The notes under the pieces: generated by a model
What the model was told of the DNA's origin: nothing
The model's input: the letters and a program-made list of their open reading frames with translations, nothing else
The model's database searches: none
Made by a program: the position numbers and the translations under genes
Assembly: GCF_003600685.1 (NCBI RefSeq)
Contig: NZ_CP032084.1
Coordinates: 2,976,001 to 3,040,000, forward strand
Direction: 5' to 3'
DNA length: 64,000 nucleotides
DNA from: Achromobacter sp. B7
Lineage (GTDB): Bacteria > Pseudomonadota > Gammaproteobacteria > Burkholderiales > Burkholderiaceae_B
Shown: positions 41,427-49,410 of the stretch, piece after piece
Layout: each line of letters opens with the position of its first letter
How positions within the stretch are numbered: the stretch's first letter is position 1

Positions 41427-41912
41427 TCAACCGTCTATCGAGGGTGGTGCCCGGGGGCCCAGCGGGGGGCCCGTGGCGGGCATGGGCGGGCGCGGGCCGT
41501 CCACCTTCAGCGGGGGCTGCGCCAGCCAGAGCAGCAGCACCGGCGCCAACGCCGCCAAGGGCGGCAGGTTCAGGATTTGATGCGCGCTCAGGCCAAACGG
41601 ACATTCCTGGCCCGCGCCGCGATCATCGCCCTGCCCTGAACCGTGGTGATCGTGATGGCCGTGCATCTCGTGATGGCCACCGGTGGACGCCTGCCGTAAC
41701 GACATCGCCTGCAACGCCGCCAGCGCGTTGCCGCCTGCCGTGCAAAAGCCCAAGGTCAGACGGCCTTGGCGTAGCGCCTGCGCGTCGGGCATGTACCCGG
41801 TCGGCACCCACGCCCGCGCCACCAGCAACAGCAGCAGCAACAGCCGCCCGAAATGGGCGGCCGTGGCAAAACGCGGGTAATGGGGTAAACGACGGGGCGA
41901 TCCGGTGCGCAT
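41427..41912 (-). CDS. DUF2946-type membrane protein with His-rich segment
   Basis: 161 aa from ATG 41912. One strong N-terminal helix (HFGRLLLLLLLVARAWVPTGYMP, the DUF2946 pattern), a LTLGFCTAGGNA loop, then HHEMHGHHDHHGSG and a second hydrophobic stretch (LAALAPVLLLWLAQPP). DUF2946 genes are usually found beside copper-related and PepSY genes. The His-rich segment and neighbouring PepSY gene suggest copper or other metal handling. Proline-rich C-terminus (PRPPMPATGPPLGP) is unremarkable. Confidence 0.72.
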   Translation of the reverse strand: MRTGSPRRLPHYPRFATAAHFGRLLLLLLLVARAWVPTGYMPDAQALRQGRLTLGFCTAGGNALAALQAMSLRQASTGGHHEMHGHHDHHGSGQGDDRGAGQECPFGLSAHQILNLPPLAALAPVLLLWLAQPPLKVDGPRPPMPATGPPLGPRAPPSIDG

Positions 41913-42145
41913 GCGTCCAATCCACAACGCCGGCGGGCGCCGGCGTCTTGGCGGAATTTTACGCGCCGTCTTGGGATTGCGCGACACCCGCCCCGCCGGC
42001 CCGCCTGCAAACGTTGCTTGCCGCCGTCCGGCTTCGGGCATAAATTCGATGTTGCCGATTTCCGCTCAAGGCCCGCTGCGGCTCTGTCTTGCGGACGGCG
42101 TCCAAAGGTTGTTTTTGATCTTTTAAGCCCGCGAGGAGCGATGCG

Positions 42146-42529
42146 ATGAAAGTGAAACACCTGTTAGGTCCGGCAGCCTTCGCGCTGTCTACGCTGTGCA
42201 CCGCGCCCAGCATGGCGCAATCCGCCGACCCCGCCCCGATGGTCACCGGCAAGCACTGGTCGGAGTCCGACCCCAACATCAAGAAGGCCTACCTATTGGG
42301 GATCGCCAACCTGCTGCAAGTGGAACGCGCGTACCAGGAACGCCGTGCGCCACCCGACAACCAAACGCTGGTGCCCCGTTTTGCCAAGGGGCTGCAAACG
42401 CACACGCTGGATTCCGTGCGCGAGGGGCTGGACAGCTGGTACGCCGCGAACCCGTCGCGGCTGGACCGGCCGGTGATCGAAACCCTGTGGTTTGAGATCG
42501 TCATTCCTGGCGCCAAGCGCAAGCCTTGA
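42146..42529 (+). CDS. Exported protein of unknown function
   Basis: 127 aa with a GAGGAG before the ATG. Signal peptide MKVKHLLGPAAFALSTLCTA ending near SMAQS. Mature part: HWSESDPNIKKAYLLGIANLLQVERAYQERRAPPDNQTLVPRFAKGLQTHTLDSVREGLDSWYA, a helical periplasmic domain with a conserved-looking W and L pattern. No named family recognised. It is followed 11 bases later by a lipoprotein gene and may be co-transcribed. Confidence 0.78.
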   Translation: MKVKHLLGPAAFALSTLCTAPSMAQSADPAPMVTGKHWSESDPNIKKAYLLGIANLLQVERAYQERRAPPDNQTLVPRFAKGLQTHTLDSVREGLDSWYAANPSRLDRPVIETLWFEIVIPGAKRKP

Positions 42530-42539
42530 AGGAGCCGTC

Positions 42540-42758
42540 ATGAAAGTCATCCGATCGATTCTTGTATGCGTCGCGATCAGCGCGCTGGCGGCCTGCACGA
42601 ATATGTCGTCCAAGCAGCAAGGGACCATGTCCGGCGCGGCGATAGGCGCGGCGGCGGGCGCGGGTATTGCCGCCATCGCGGGCGGCAGCGCCTGGACCGG
42701 GGCCGCCATCGGCGGCATAGCCGGTGGCGTCGCGGGCAACATCCGCGGCAGCAATTAG
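42540..42758 (+). CDS. Glycine-zipper lipoprotein
   Basis: 72 aa from ATG 42540 with AAGGAG upstream. Lipoprotein signal MKVIRSILVCVAISALAACT (Cys19 lipidated), followed by a glycine zipper (SGAAIGAAAGAGIAAIAGGSAWTGAAIGGIAGGVAGN) typical of SlyB/YMGG-type membrane-associated domains. These proteins assemble in the outer or inner membrane and are induced by envelope stress. A clear terminator follows. Confidence 0.86.
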   Translation: MKVIRSILVCVAISALAACTNMSSKQQGTMSGAAIGAAAGAGIAAIAGGSAWTGAAIGGIAGGVAGNIRGSN

Positions 42759-42791
42759 TACGCCGCCACTGCTTGCACACCTGCAGGGCAG

Positions 42792-42834
42792 GCCCGGAAC
42801 GCACGGCGAGAGCCGCCGCGTTCCGGGCTTTTTT
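42792..42834 (+). terminator. Rho-independent terminator after the lipoprotein gene
   Basis: Perfect 11-bp arms GCCCGGAACGC and GCGTTCCGGGC with a 15-base GC-rich loop, directly followed by TTTTTT (42829-42834). The clearest intrinsic terminator in the window. Confidence 0.92.
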
Positions 42835-42940
42835 GCTCAGGCTGAAGTCGCCCGAAGCTGGACTGAGGTTCAACCGAAGCCGGCTTGACCCTCGCCGGGC
42901 GCTCTGCGGAAAGTGAAGCGCCGTAGCACTCCGCTGCCGG

Positions 42941-43669
42941 CTACTTGCCGCCCTGCTGCTCCCGCCAGGCCTGGTACTTCGCCTGGTTTTCTTGATTGGG
43001 CGGATACAGGCCGGGCAACTTTTCGCCCGCCTCGACCTGCTGCATGATCCAGCCTTCCAGCCGTTCCTGCTCGATGGCTATGTCGACCACCTCGTCCAGC
43101 AACGCGGCCGGGATCAGCACCGCGCCGTCGCGGTCCAGCACGATGACGTCGTTGGGAAACACCGCCACGCCGCCGCAGCCCACCGGTTCCTGCCAGCCGA
43201 CAAACGTCAGCCCTGCCACCGAAGGCGGCGCCGCCGCGCCGGCGCACCAGACCGGCAGCCCGGTGCCTTCAACGCCTTCCAGGTCGCGCACCACGCCGTC
43301 CGTCACCAAGGCCGCCACGCCGCGCTTGTGCATGCGGGCGCACAGGATATCGCCAAAAATGCCGGCGTCCGTGACCCCCATGGCATCGACCACGGCGATG
43401 CAACCTTCGGGCATATCTTCAATGGCGACGCGCGTCGAAATGGGCGAGGCCCACGATGCCGGGGTCGCCAGGTCTTCGCGCGCGGGCACAAAGCGCAGCG
43501 TGAAGGCGCGTCCCACGATACGGGTGGCGCCCGGCGCCAGCGGCCGCGCACCGCGCACCCATACGTTGCGCAGGCCTTTCTTCAACAGCACGGTAGTCAG
43601 CGTGGCCGTCGTGATGCGCGACAGGGCCGTGACGACGCGCGCGTCCAAGGGCTGAGGGGCAATCGTCAT
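42941..43669 (-). CDS. RraA-fold protein (4-hydroxy-4-methyl-2-oxoglutarate aldolase / RNase E inhibitor-like)
   Basis: 242 aa from ATG 43669; the longer frame to 43750 has no support. Conserved RraA-type segments: ISRITTATLTTVLLKKGLRN, GCIAVVDAMGVTDAGIFGDILCARMHKRGVAALVTDGVVRDLEGVEGTGLPVWCAG, and PNDVIVLDRDGAVLIPAAL. The family spans aldolases of protocatechuate-type pathways and regulators of RNase E. The C-terminal 30 residues (ending QENQAKYQAWREQQGGK) extend past the usual core. Isolated gene; substrate unclear. Confidence 0.85.
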   Translation of the reverse strand: MTIAPQPLDARVVTALSRITTATLTTVLLKKGLRNVWVRGARPLAPGATRIVGRAFTLRFVPAREDLATPASWASPISTRVAIEDMPEGCIAVVDAMGVTDAGIFGDILCARMHKRGVAALVTDGVVRDLEGVEGTGLPVWCAGAAAPPSVAGLTFVGWQEPVGCGGVAVFPNDVIVLDRDGAVLIPAALLDEVVDIAIEQERLEGWIMQQVEAGEKLPGLYPPNQENQAKYQAWREQQGGK

Positions 43670-43993
43670 AGTGCGGGGTCTCCTTGCGCCGACTGGGCGG
43701 ATATACAGGTTGAGGTTGTCGATTGTGACGCCGGCCAAAACGGTGCACAACCCTGTTTTTACAGATTCTGAATCCGCTTTTTATGCCTGCCCGGCCAGGC
43801 GCTGGCACCGCTTTTCCGCCACGGTTCGCTCCCTGCGGGCCAGGGGAATTTTGACCGGCGCGGGCAATTCCGTGTCCGGCAAGCGACCAGGAGGGAGCCC
43901 CGCCGGACAGGATTCCCCTATGAAAATCCGCCTGCGCAGGGGCTCAGGCACGAAACTTGCGCAGGGTGCGGATCTACCACCTCCGGAGAGTCC
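43670..43993. other. Leader region between the RraA-fold gene and the ybhP-type gene
   Basis: 324 bp with no convincing gene. It holds one inverted repeat, GTCCGGC (43874-43880) with GCCGGAC (43902-43908), and a GGAGGG inside its loop. A short frame starting at 43920 (36 codons) overlaps the next gene's start and is not supported. The promoters for both divergent genes must lie here. Confidence 0.6.
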
Positions 43994-44761
43994 ATGCCCG
44001 CCCCGACCGACGAATCCCGCCGGAGCCTGACGGTCCTGACCGTCAATACCCATAAAGGATTCACCAGTTTCAACCGGCGTTTCATGCTGCACGACCTGCG
44101 CGAGGCCTTACGCCTGGCCGCGCCCGATGTGGTGTTCTTGCAGGAAGTCCTGGGCGAACACCAGGTGCACGCCGAGCGGCACCAAGAGGCCTGGCCGGCG
44201 TTGTCCCAGTACGAATTCCTGGCCGACACGCTGTGGTCGGACTACGCCTACGGCCGCAACGCCGTCTACCCGGCCGGCCACCATGGCAACGCGATCCTGT
44301 CGCGCTACCCCATCGAGCGCTACGAGAATCATGACGTCAGCGTGGACGGCCATGAAGGCCGTGGCCTGCTGCACTGCGTGCTGCGCGTGCCGGGCGATGC
44401 GCCGGTGCACGCCATCTGCGTACACCTGGGCCTGCTGGAAAAGCATCGCGGCCAGCAGATGAACCGCCTGTGCGAACTGGTGGCGCGCGACGTGCCCGAA
44501 GGCGAACCGCTGTTGATCGCCGGCGACTTCAACGATTGGCGCGGCAAGGCGAACCGGCAGATGGCCGGCTGCGGCACCGAGGAAGTGTTCACCAGCCGCC
44601 TGGGCCGCCCGGCCCGCACCTTTCCCGCGCGTTGGCCGCTGCTGCGGCTTGACCGCATCTATGTTCGAAATGTGCGCGACTGGCGGCCGATGCCGCTGGC
44701 CTCGCGCGTGTGGTCGCGCCTGTCCGACCACGTACCCCTATCCGCGGAGATTGCGTTATGA
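43994..44761 (+). CDS. ybhP: Endonuclease/exonuclease/phosphatase family protein (YbhP-like)
   Basis: 255 aa. The fold's motifs appear in order: [16 protein letters not shown] (N), [11 protein letters not shown] (catalytic Glu), [37 protein letters not shown] (His), [11 protein letters not shown] (D-x-N), and [16 protein letters not shown] (final D-H). It may be a phosphodiesterase acting on lipids or nucleic acid. It is the first gene of a ybhP-clsB-ybhN type operon like the one in Escherichia coli; its stop overlaps clsB (ATGA). Confidence 0.87.
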   Translation: MPAPTDESRRSLTVLTVNTHKGFTSFNRRFMLHDLREALRLAAPDVVFLQEVLGEHQVHAERHQEAWPALSQYEFLADTLWSDYAYGRNAVYPAGHHGNAILSRYPIERYENHDVSVDGHEGRGLLHCVLRVPGDAPVHAICVHLGLLEKHRGQQMNRLCELVARDVPEGEPLLIAGDFNDWRGKANRQMAGCGTEEVFTSRLGRPARTFPARWPLLRLDRIYVRNVRDWRPMPLASRVWSRLSDHVPLSAEIAL

Positions 44762-45960
44762 GTGCCGGTGAACTGGGATGGCGGGAAGGCAACCGCTACA
44801 CCTTGCTGGAAAACGGCGAGGCTTATTTTCCGGCCGCGTTCGAGGCCATCGACGCCGCCCAGCGCGAAGTCCTGGTCGAAACCTTCATCTTGTTTGAAGA
44901 CAAGGTGGGGCGGCAATTGCAGCAGACCCTGATCGCGGCTGCCAAGCGCGGCGTCAGCGTGGACCTGCTGGTGGACGGCTATGGCTCCGATGTGCTGACG
45001 CCCGAATTCATCGGCGAAATGACCGAAGCCGGGGTACGGCTGCATATCTTCGACCCGCGCCCTCGCCTGCTGGGCATCCGCACCAACGTGTTCCGTCGCA
45101 TGCACCGCAAGATCGTGGCGATCGATGGCGTGTGCGCGATGATCGGGGGCATTAACTTTTCGGCGGACCACCTGGCCGACTTCGGCCCCGAGGCCAAGCA
45201 GGACTATGCCGTGCGCATCGACGGGCCCCTGGCGGCGGACATTGCCGATTACGCCCGCTCGGCGCTGAACCGCAAGCGGCCGCGCCGCTGGCGCCGCGCG
45301 GCCGCGGCGTCGGTGCCCGAGGGCGACGGCGGCGGCCGCCTGGTGGTGCGCGACAACGACGGCCACACCACCGACATCGAACGCTACTACCGCGCCGGCC
45401 TGCGCGCCGCCAAGCGCGACGTGCTGATTGCCAACGCCTACTTCTTTCCCGGCTACCACCTGCTGCGCGACCTGACCAAGGCCGCGCGCCGTGGCGTGCG
45501 CGTGCGCCTGCTGCTGCAAGGCGAACCCGACATGCTGGTGGCGCGGCTGGCGGCGACCATGCTGTACGACTACCTGAAGAACGCGGGCGTTGAAATCTAC
45601 GAATATTGCAAGCGCCCGCTGCATGGCAAGGTGGCCTGCGTGGACGACGACTGGTCCACCGTGGGCTCCAGCAACCTGGACCCGCTAAGCCTGGCCTTGA
45701 ACCTGGAAGCCAATGTCGTGGTGCGCGACCGCTCGCTGAACGCCGCGCTGCGCGAAAGCCTGGACCGCCTGATCGCCCAGGACTGCAAGCCCGTGCCCAG
45801 CGGCCCCAAGTCCACCCGGGCGCTGCGCCGCTTCTGGGTGGGCGTGGTGGTGTTTCACTTCTTGCGGCGCTTTCCGGCGTGGGCGGGTTCGCTGCCGGCC
45901 CACAAGCCGCGCCTGCAAACCATCAAGCCGCCCACCCCCGACGAAGGTGAGACCGCATGA
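44758..45960 (+). CDS. clsB: Cardiolipin synthase B (phospholipase D family)
   Basis: 400 aa with two HKD motifs: HRKIVAIDG with GGINFS, and [20 protein letters not shown]. ClsB-type enzymes make cardiolipin and can also use other alcohols. No N-terminal membrane helix, as expected for ClsB (YbhO), unlike ClsA. It overlaps both neighbours by 4 bases, so this is a tightly coupled phospholipid operon. C-terminal [19 protein letters not shown] is a likely amphipathic membrane anchor. Confidence 0.94.
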   Translation: MSAGELGWREGNRYTLLENGEAYFPAAFEAIDAAQREVLVETFILFEDKVGRQLQQTLIAAAKRGVSVDLLVDGYGSDVLTPEFIGEMTEAGVRLHIFDPRPRLLGIRTNVFRRMHRKIVAIDGVCAMIGGINFSADHLADFGPEAKQDYAVRIDGPLAADIADYARSALNRKRPRRWRRAAAASVPEGDGGGRLVVRDNDGHTTDIERYYRAGLRAAKRDVLIANAYFFPGYHLLRDLTKAARRGVRVRLLLQGEPDMLVARLAATMLYDYLKNAGVEIYEYCKRPLHGKVACVDDDWSTVGSSNLDPLSLALNLEANVVVRDRSLNAALRESLDRLIAQDCKPVPSGPKSTRALRRFWVGVVVFHFLRRFPAWAGSLPAHKPRLQTIKPPTPDEGETA

Positions 45961-46961
45961 GGGTATATCGAACGACATTCATGCGCACCTTGCGCCACCG
46001 CTGGCCGCGCATCAAGAAAGTGCTGCCATGGCTGATCCTGGCGGTGGTCGCCGCGCTGCTGTTTTATTTCGGCCGGTCGGTGGACTGGCCGCAAGTGTGG
46101 CAGGCCATGCGCCGCATACCGCGCGACGCCATCCTGATGGCCAGCGGCCTGGTCGTGCTGGGCTATCTGAGCTACGCCGCGCTGGACCTGTTGGGCAAGC
46201 GCTACACCGGGCACAAACTAGGCTGGCCCACGGTGCTGGGCGTGGCCATGGTCAGCTACGCGCTGAACCTCAGCCTGGGCGTGCTGGTGGGCGGCCTGGG
46301 CGCGCGCCTGCGCCTGTACGCGCGGCTGGGCTGCCGCAAGGCGGTAGCCACGCGCGTGGCGGTGTTCTCGGCTGCATCCAACTGGATCGGGTATGCCTGG
46401 GTGGCCGGCGCGGTGTTCGTCAGCGGCGCGTTGCCGGTGCCCCAAGGGTGGGACGTGGGCAGCGGCGTGCTGCGCCTGCTGGGCGCGGTGATGCTGGTGG
46501 GCGCGGCCGCCTACGTGTGGGCATGCGCCCGCGCGCGGCGCCGGTCGGCCACGTGGATGGGCCAGCGCGTGACGCTGCCACGCGCGCGCATGGCGATCAT
46601 GCAATGCGTGTTCGCCGGGCTGTCATGGATGTTCATGGGCGCCGTCGCCTATGTGCTGTTGCAGGGCAAGGCGCCCTACCCCGTCGTGCTGGGCATCTTG
46701 CTGTGTTCCAGTTTCGCCGCGGTGCTGACCCGGGTGCCGGGTGGGCTGGGCACCACCGAAGCCATCTTCGTGGCGGTGCTGGCGCCCGGGCTGCCGTATT
46801 CCGAAGTGCTGGGCGCGGCGCTGGCTTACCGCGCCTGCTACGCACTGGCGCCGATGTGCCTGGCGCTGGCCGCCTTTCCCTTGTTCGAAGCGCGCATCGC
46901 GTGGCGCAAGAAGCATGCGCCGGCCGGCCGGGAACAAGACTTGCTGCACCCCCGACCATGA
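45957..46961 (+). CDS. ybhN: YbhN-type lysylphosphatidylglycerol synthetase-like membrane protein
   Basis: 334 aa with eight or so membrane helices (for example VLPWLILAVVAALLFYFG; AILMASGLVVLGYLSYAALDLL; VLGVAMVSYALNLSLGVLVGGLGARLRLYARLG). The motif LTRVPGGLGTTEAIFVAVLAPGLPYSEVLGAALAYR is the family signature shared with the transmembrane part of MprF. YbhN-like proteins are thought to flip or export lipids. Overlaps clsB at its start and the DUF3182 gene at its end (ATGA each). Confidence 0.9.
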   Translation: MRVYRTTFMRTLRHRWPRIKKVLPWLILAVVAALLFYFGRSVDWPQVWQAMRRIPRDAILMASGLVVLGYLSYAALDLLGKRYTGHKLGWPTVLGVAMVSYALNLSLGVLVGGLGARLRLYARLGCRKAVATRVAVFSAASNWIGYAWVAGAVFVSGALPVPQGWDVGSGVLRLLGAVMLVGAAAYVWACARARRRSATWMGQRVTLPRARMAIMQCVFAGLSWMFMGAVAYVLLQGKAPYPVVLGILLCSSFAAVLTRVPGGLGTTEAIFVAVLAPGLPYSEVLGAALAYRACYALAPMCLALAAFPLFEARIAWRKKHAPAGREQDLLHPRP

Positions 46962-48094
46962 AGAAAAATCCGCCCCTGATAGCGTCCGATCTGGTGGTGG
47001 CGTACCCGCGCCGCGCCACTGCGTCCGAACACGAGATTGCTTCACAAGAGGCCATGGCCGCCCGCCTGGCGGCCTTGCTGGGCAGGCGTTTCGACCCCCA
47101 CTTCCGGCCCACCCGGCACCGCGACGAGCCGCCTCCGTACTACGTGCCCGACCGCACCATCATCGGCGCGATACGCGCGGCGCGCCTGGGCATTACGCGC
47201 CCTGCCGACCTGTACGGCGGCGTGGCTCCGCATTCGTTCGTAGCGGGCAAGGCCATCACCCACGGCCTGGTCACCGCCCAGGCCCGTGCCCCCAAAGCCT
47301 GGGTGCACGAGCTGGGCGACGCCCTGCGCGACGTGGTGTTGAACGGCTACACCGCGTTCACCGTAGCCGATGCCGAAGCCGCGGGCTTGCAGCTGCTGCG
47401 CCAGGGGCCGCTACGCCTTAAACCCGTCGATGCCACGGCGGGGCGCGGCCAGGTGGTCGTGCGCAACGCCGACGAACTGCGCGCGGCGCTGGCCGAGCAA
47501 GGGCCGCTTGTCATGCGCCGGCTGGGGCTGGTGCTGGAAGAAGACCTGCAAGACGTGTCCACCTACAGCGTGGGCTGGGCGCGCGTGGGCAAGATGGAAA
47601 TTTCGTACGTGGGCACGCAGTCGCTCACGCCCGACAACCAGGGCATACCGGTCTACGGCGGCTCGGTGCTGCGCGTGGCGCGCGGCGGGTTCGACGACCT
47701 GCGCGCGCTGGACCTGAACGAACACGAGCGCCAAGCCGTGGCCCTGGCCTGCCAGTACGACACCGCCGTGTCTACCGCCTACCCGCAATTGCTGGCGTCG
47801 CGTCGCAACTACGACGTGGCGTTTGGGCAAAGCCCGTCCGGGCAGCCACGCGCGGGCGTGCTGGAACAATCCTGGCGCGCAGGTGGCGCCAGCCTGGCCG
47901 AACTGGCGGCCATGCAGGCGTTTGCGTTGTCGCCGTCGCTGATGTCGGTGCGCGCCGCCACCCGCGAGCGTTATGGCGAACAAGAACCTCGCCCCATCCC
48001 GCAGCACCTGGTGTATCACGGCGTGGATTCGGCCGTGGGCCACATCAGCAAGTGGGCGGGCGTGTTGGAGGAGGACGCCGATGGCGGCGCATAG
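46958..48094 (+). CDS. DUF3182 protein
   Basis: 378 aa. Contains LRLKPVDATAGRGQVVVRNADELRAALAEQGPLVMRRLGLVLEEDLQDVSTYSVG, which looks like an ATP-grasp nucleotide-binding core (Lys, Gly-rich loop, acidic ELEEDL). A YVPDRTIIGAIRAARLGITRPADLYGG segment precedes it. No characterised member is known to me; an ATP-grasp ligase or ligase-like role with a lipid-linked substrate is inference. Fourth gene of the coupled lipid operon; overlaps the hydrolase gene by 14 bases. Confidence 0.82.
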   Translation: MKKNPPLIASDLVVAYPRRATASEHEIASQEAMAARLAALLGRRFDPHFRPTRHRDEPPPYYVPDRTIIGAIRAARLGITRPADLYGGVAPHSFVAGKAITHGLVTAQARAPKAWVHELGDALRDVVLNGYTAFTVADAEAAGLQLLRQGPLRLKPVDATAGRGQVVVRNADELRAALAEQGPLVMRRLGLVLEEDLQDVSTYSVGWARVGKMEISYVGTQSLTPDNQGIPVYGGSVLRVARGGFDDLRALDLNEHERQAVALACQYDTAVSTAYPQLLASRRNYDVAFGQSPSGQPRAGVLEQSWRAGGASLAELAAMQAFALSPSLMSVRAATRERYGEQEPRPIPQHLVYHGVDSAVGHISKWAGVLEEDADGGA

Positions 48095-48839
48095 TGATCC
48101 CATCGCCTTGTCGGTCGACGGGCAGCAACTGGACGGCACGTTTCTGACACCGGAAGACAAGGTGCCGGGCGTGTTGTTCATCCACGGTTGGGGCGGCAGC
48201 CAGCAGTTTGACCTGGCGCGCGCCAAGGGCATCGCCGCGCTGGGTTGCGTCTGCCTGACGTTCGACCTGCGCGGCCATGCCGCCACGCGTGAACAGCAGC
48301 TGCAAGTGACGCGCGAGGATAATCTGCGCGACGTCATGGCGGCGTACGATCGGCTGGCGTCGCACCCGTCTCTGGATTCGGGGTCGGTGGCGGTGGTGGG
48401 CAGCAGCTATGGCGGCTACCTGGCGGCGCTGCTCAGCGGCCTGCGCCGCGTGCGCTGGCTGGCGCTGCACGTGCCGGCGCTGTATCGCGACGAAGAATGG
48501 CTGCTGCCAAAAAACCAGTTGAACCGGGAAACGCTGCGCGCCTATCGCAATAGCTATGTCGCGCCCGAATCGAACCGGGCGCTGAAGGCCTGCACCGAAT
48601 TTGCCGGCGACGTGCTGATCGTCGAAGCCGAACACGACACTTTCATCCCGCACTCCACCATCATGAGTTACCGGTCGGCGTTCCGGCGCTCGCATTCGCT
48701 GACGCATCGCATCATCGACGGCGCCGACCACGCGCTGACGGAAAAATCCGCGCAGCGTGCCTACACGGCAATCCTGGTGAACTGGGTTACTGAAATGGTC
48801 ACCGGCGCGCGGATGGGAGATCCGCGGCCGGTGCCGTGA
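48081..48839 (+). CDS. Alpha/beta hydrolase (dienelactone hydrolase-like)
   Basis: 252 aa from ATG 48081. Nucleophile elbow GSSYGG (Ser near residue 111) in VAVVGSSYGGYLAALL, an oxyanion HGWGGSQQF, an acid region VEAEHDTF (Asp) and final GADHAL (His). Last gene of the five-gene lipid operon, so a lipase, thioesterase or ester hydrolase of that pathway is plausible. Serine hydrolase fold is certain, substrate is not. Confidence 0.84.
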   Translation: MAAHSDPIALSVDGQQLDGTFLTPEDKVPGVLFIHGWGGSQQFDLARAKGIAALGCVCLTFDLRGHAATREQQLQVTREDNLRDVMAAYDRLASHPSLDSGSVAVVGSSYGGYLAALLSGLRRVRWLALHVPALYRDEEWLLPKNQLNRETLRAYRNSYVAPESNRALKACTEFAGDVLIVEAEHDTFIPHSTIMSYRSAFRRSHSLTHRIIDGADHALTEKSAQRAYTAILVNWVTEMVTGARMGDPRPVP

Positions 48840-48847
48840 TGCACGAC

Positions 48848-48869
48848 GGCCGGGCACCCAGGCCCGGCC
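48848..48869. terminator. Stem-loop between convergent genes
   Basis: Perfect 8-bp arms GGCCGGGC and GCCCGGCC around ACCCAG, between the convergent hydrolase and PRC-barrel genes. No U-run follows on either strand, so it may be a weak or Rho-assisted bidirectional terminator. Confidence 0.45.
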
Positions 48870-48876
48870 ATACGCC

Positions 48877-49278
48877 TTACCAGTAGATGTCCTGCTTGTA
48901 GTACGTGTGCAGATTGCGCGCCCACGTTTCGTCGGCCATGCTGGGCCAGTTGTCCTTGTCGAAGCCCGGGGCGTTCTTCAAGGTTTCTTCGTCGATGTCC
49001 AGCACGAAGCACTTGCGGTCGGTATCCAGCGTCAAGGCCGCCCAGGGAATGGCAAACAGCTTGTCGCCGATGCCCAGCACGCCACCTCGCGACAGCACCG
49101 CGTAAGCGACCCGACCACGCGGCACGTCAATCATGATGTCCTTGATGGACCCCAGCTCTTCGCCGGCCGAGTTGTAGACGTCATTGCCTTCCAGCGTGCC
49201 GGCGGCCATGACTTCGGGGCCGGGGCCGCCAGGGCTGCTCTTGGGGCCGCCGACGATATTGGTTTGATGTTGTTCCAT
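48877..49278 (-). CDS. PRC-barrel domain protein
   Basis: 133 aa. One PRC-barrel: AAGTLEGNDVYNSAGEELGSIKDIMIDVPRGRVAYAVLSRGGVLGIGDKLFAIPWAALTLDTDRKCFVLDIDEETLKNAPGFD. Family members are general-stress or photosynthetic-complex associated beta-barrels with unknown small-molecule or protein partners. The ending ARNLHTYYKQDIYW is aromatic-rich and typical of stress-induced versions. It lies in the same direction as the ThDP enzyme gene upstream, about 130 bases away. Confidence 0.88.
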   Translation of the reverse strand: MEQHQTNIVGGPKSSPGGPGPEVMAAGTLEGNDVYNSAGEELGSIKDIMIDVPRGRVAYAVLSRGGVLGIGDKLFAIPWAALTLDTDRKCFVLDIDEETLKNAPGFDKDNWPSMADETWARNLHTYYKQDIYW

Positions 49279-49410
49279 CTTCTATCTCCTTTGCGGGGCT
49301 TGGGCCCTGCGTACTGGTGGTAGGGACAGGCAACTCCGCAAGCGCCGTGCCCAGCTGCCCGGACACGGCGACGACATCCATTGCGCGATGCTCGATACGC
49401 GACGCCGCGT

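Noticed and set aside
43920..44030. Short + strand frame before the ybhP-type gene
   Set aside because: No convincing ribosome site, overlaps the real start in another frame and has Pro/Arg-rich random composition.
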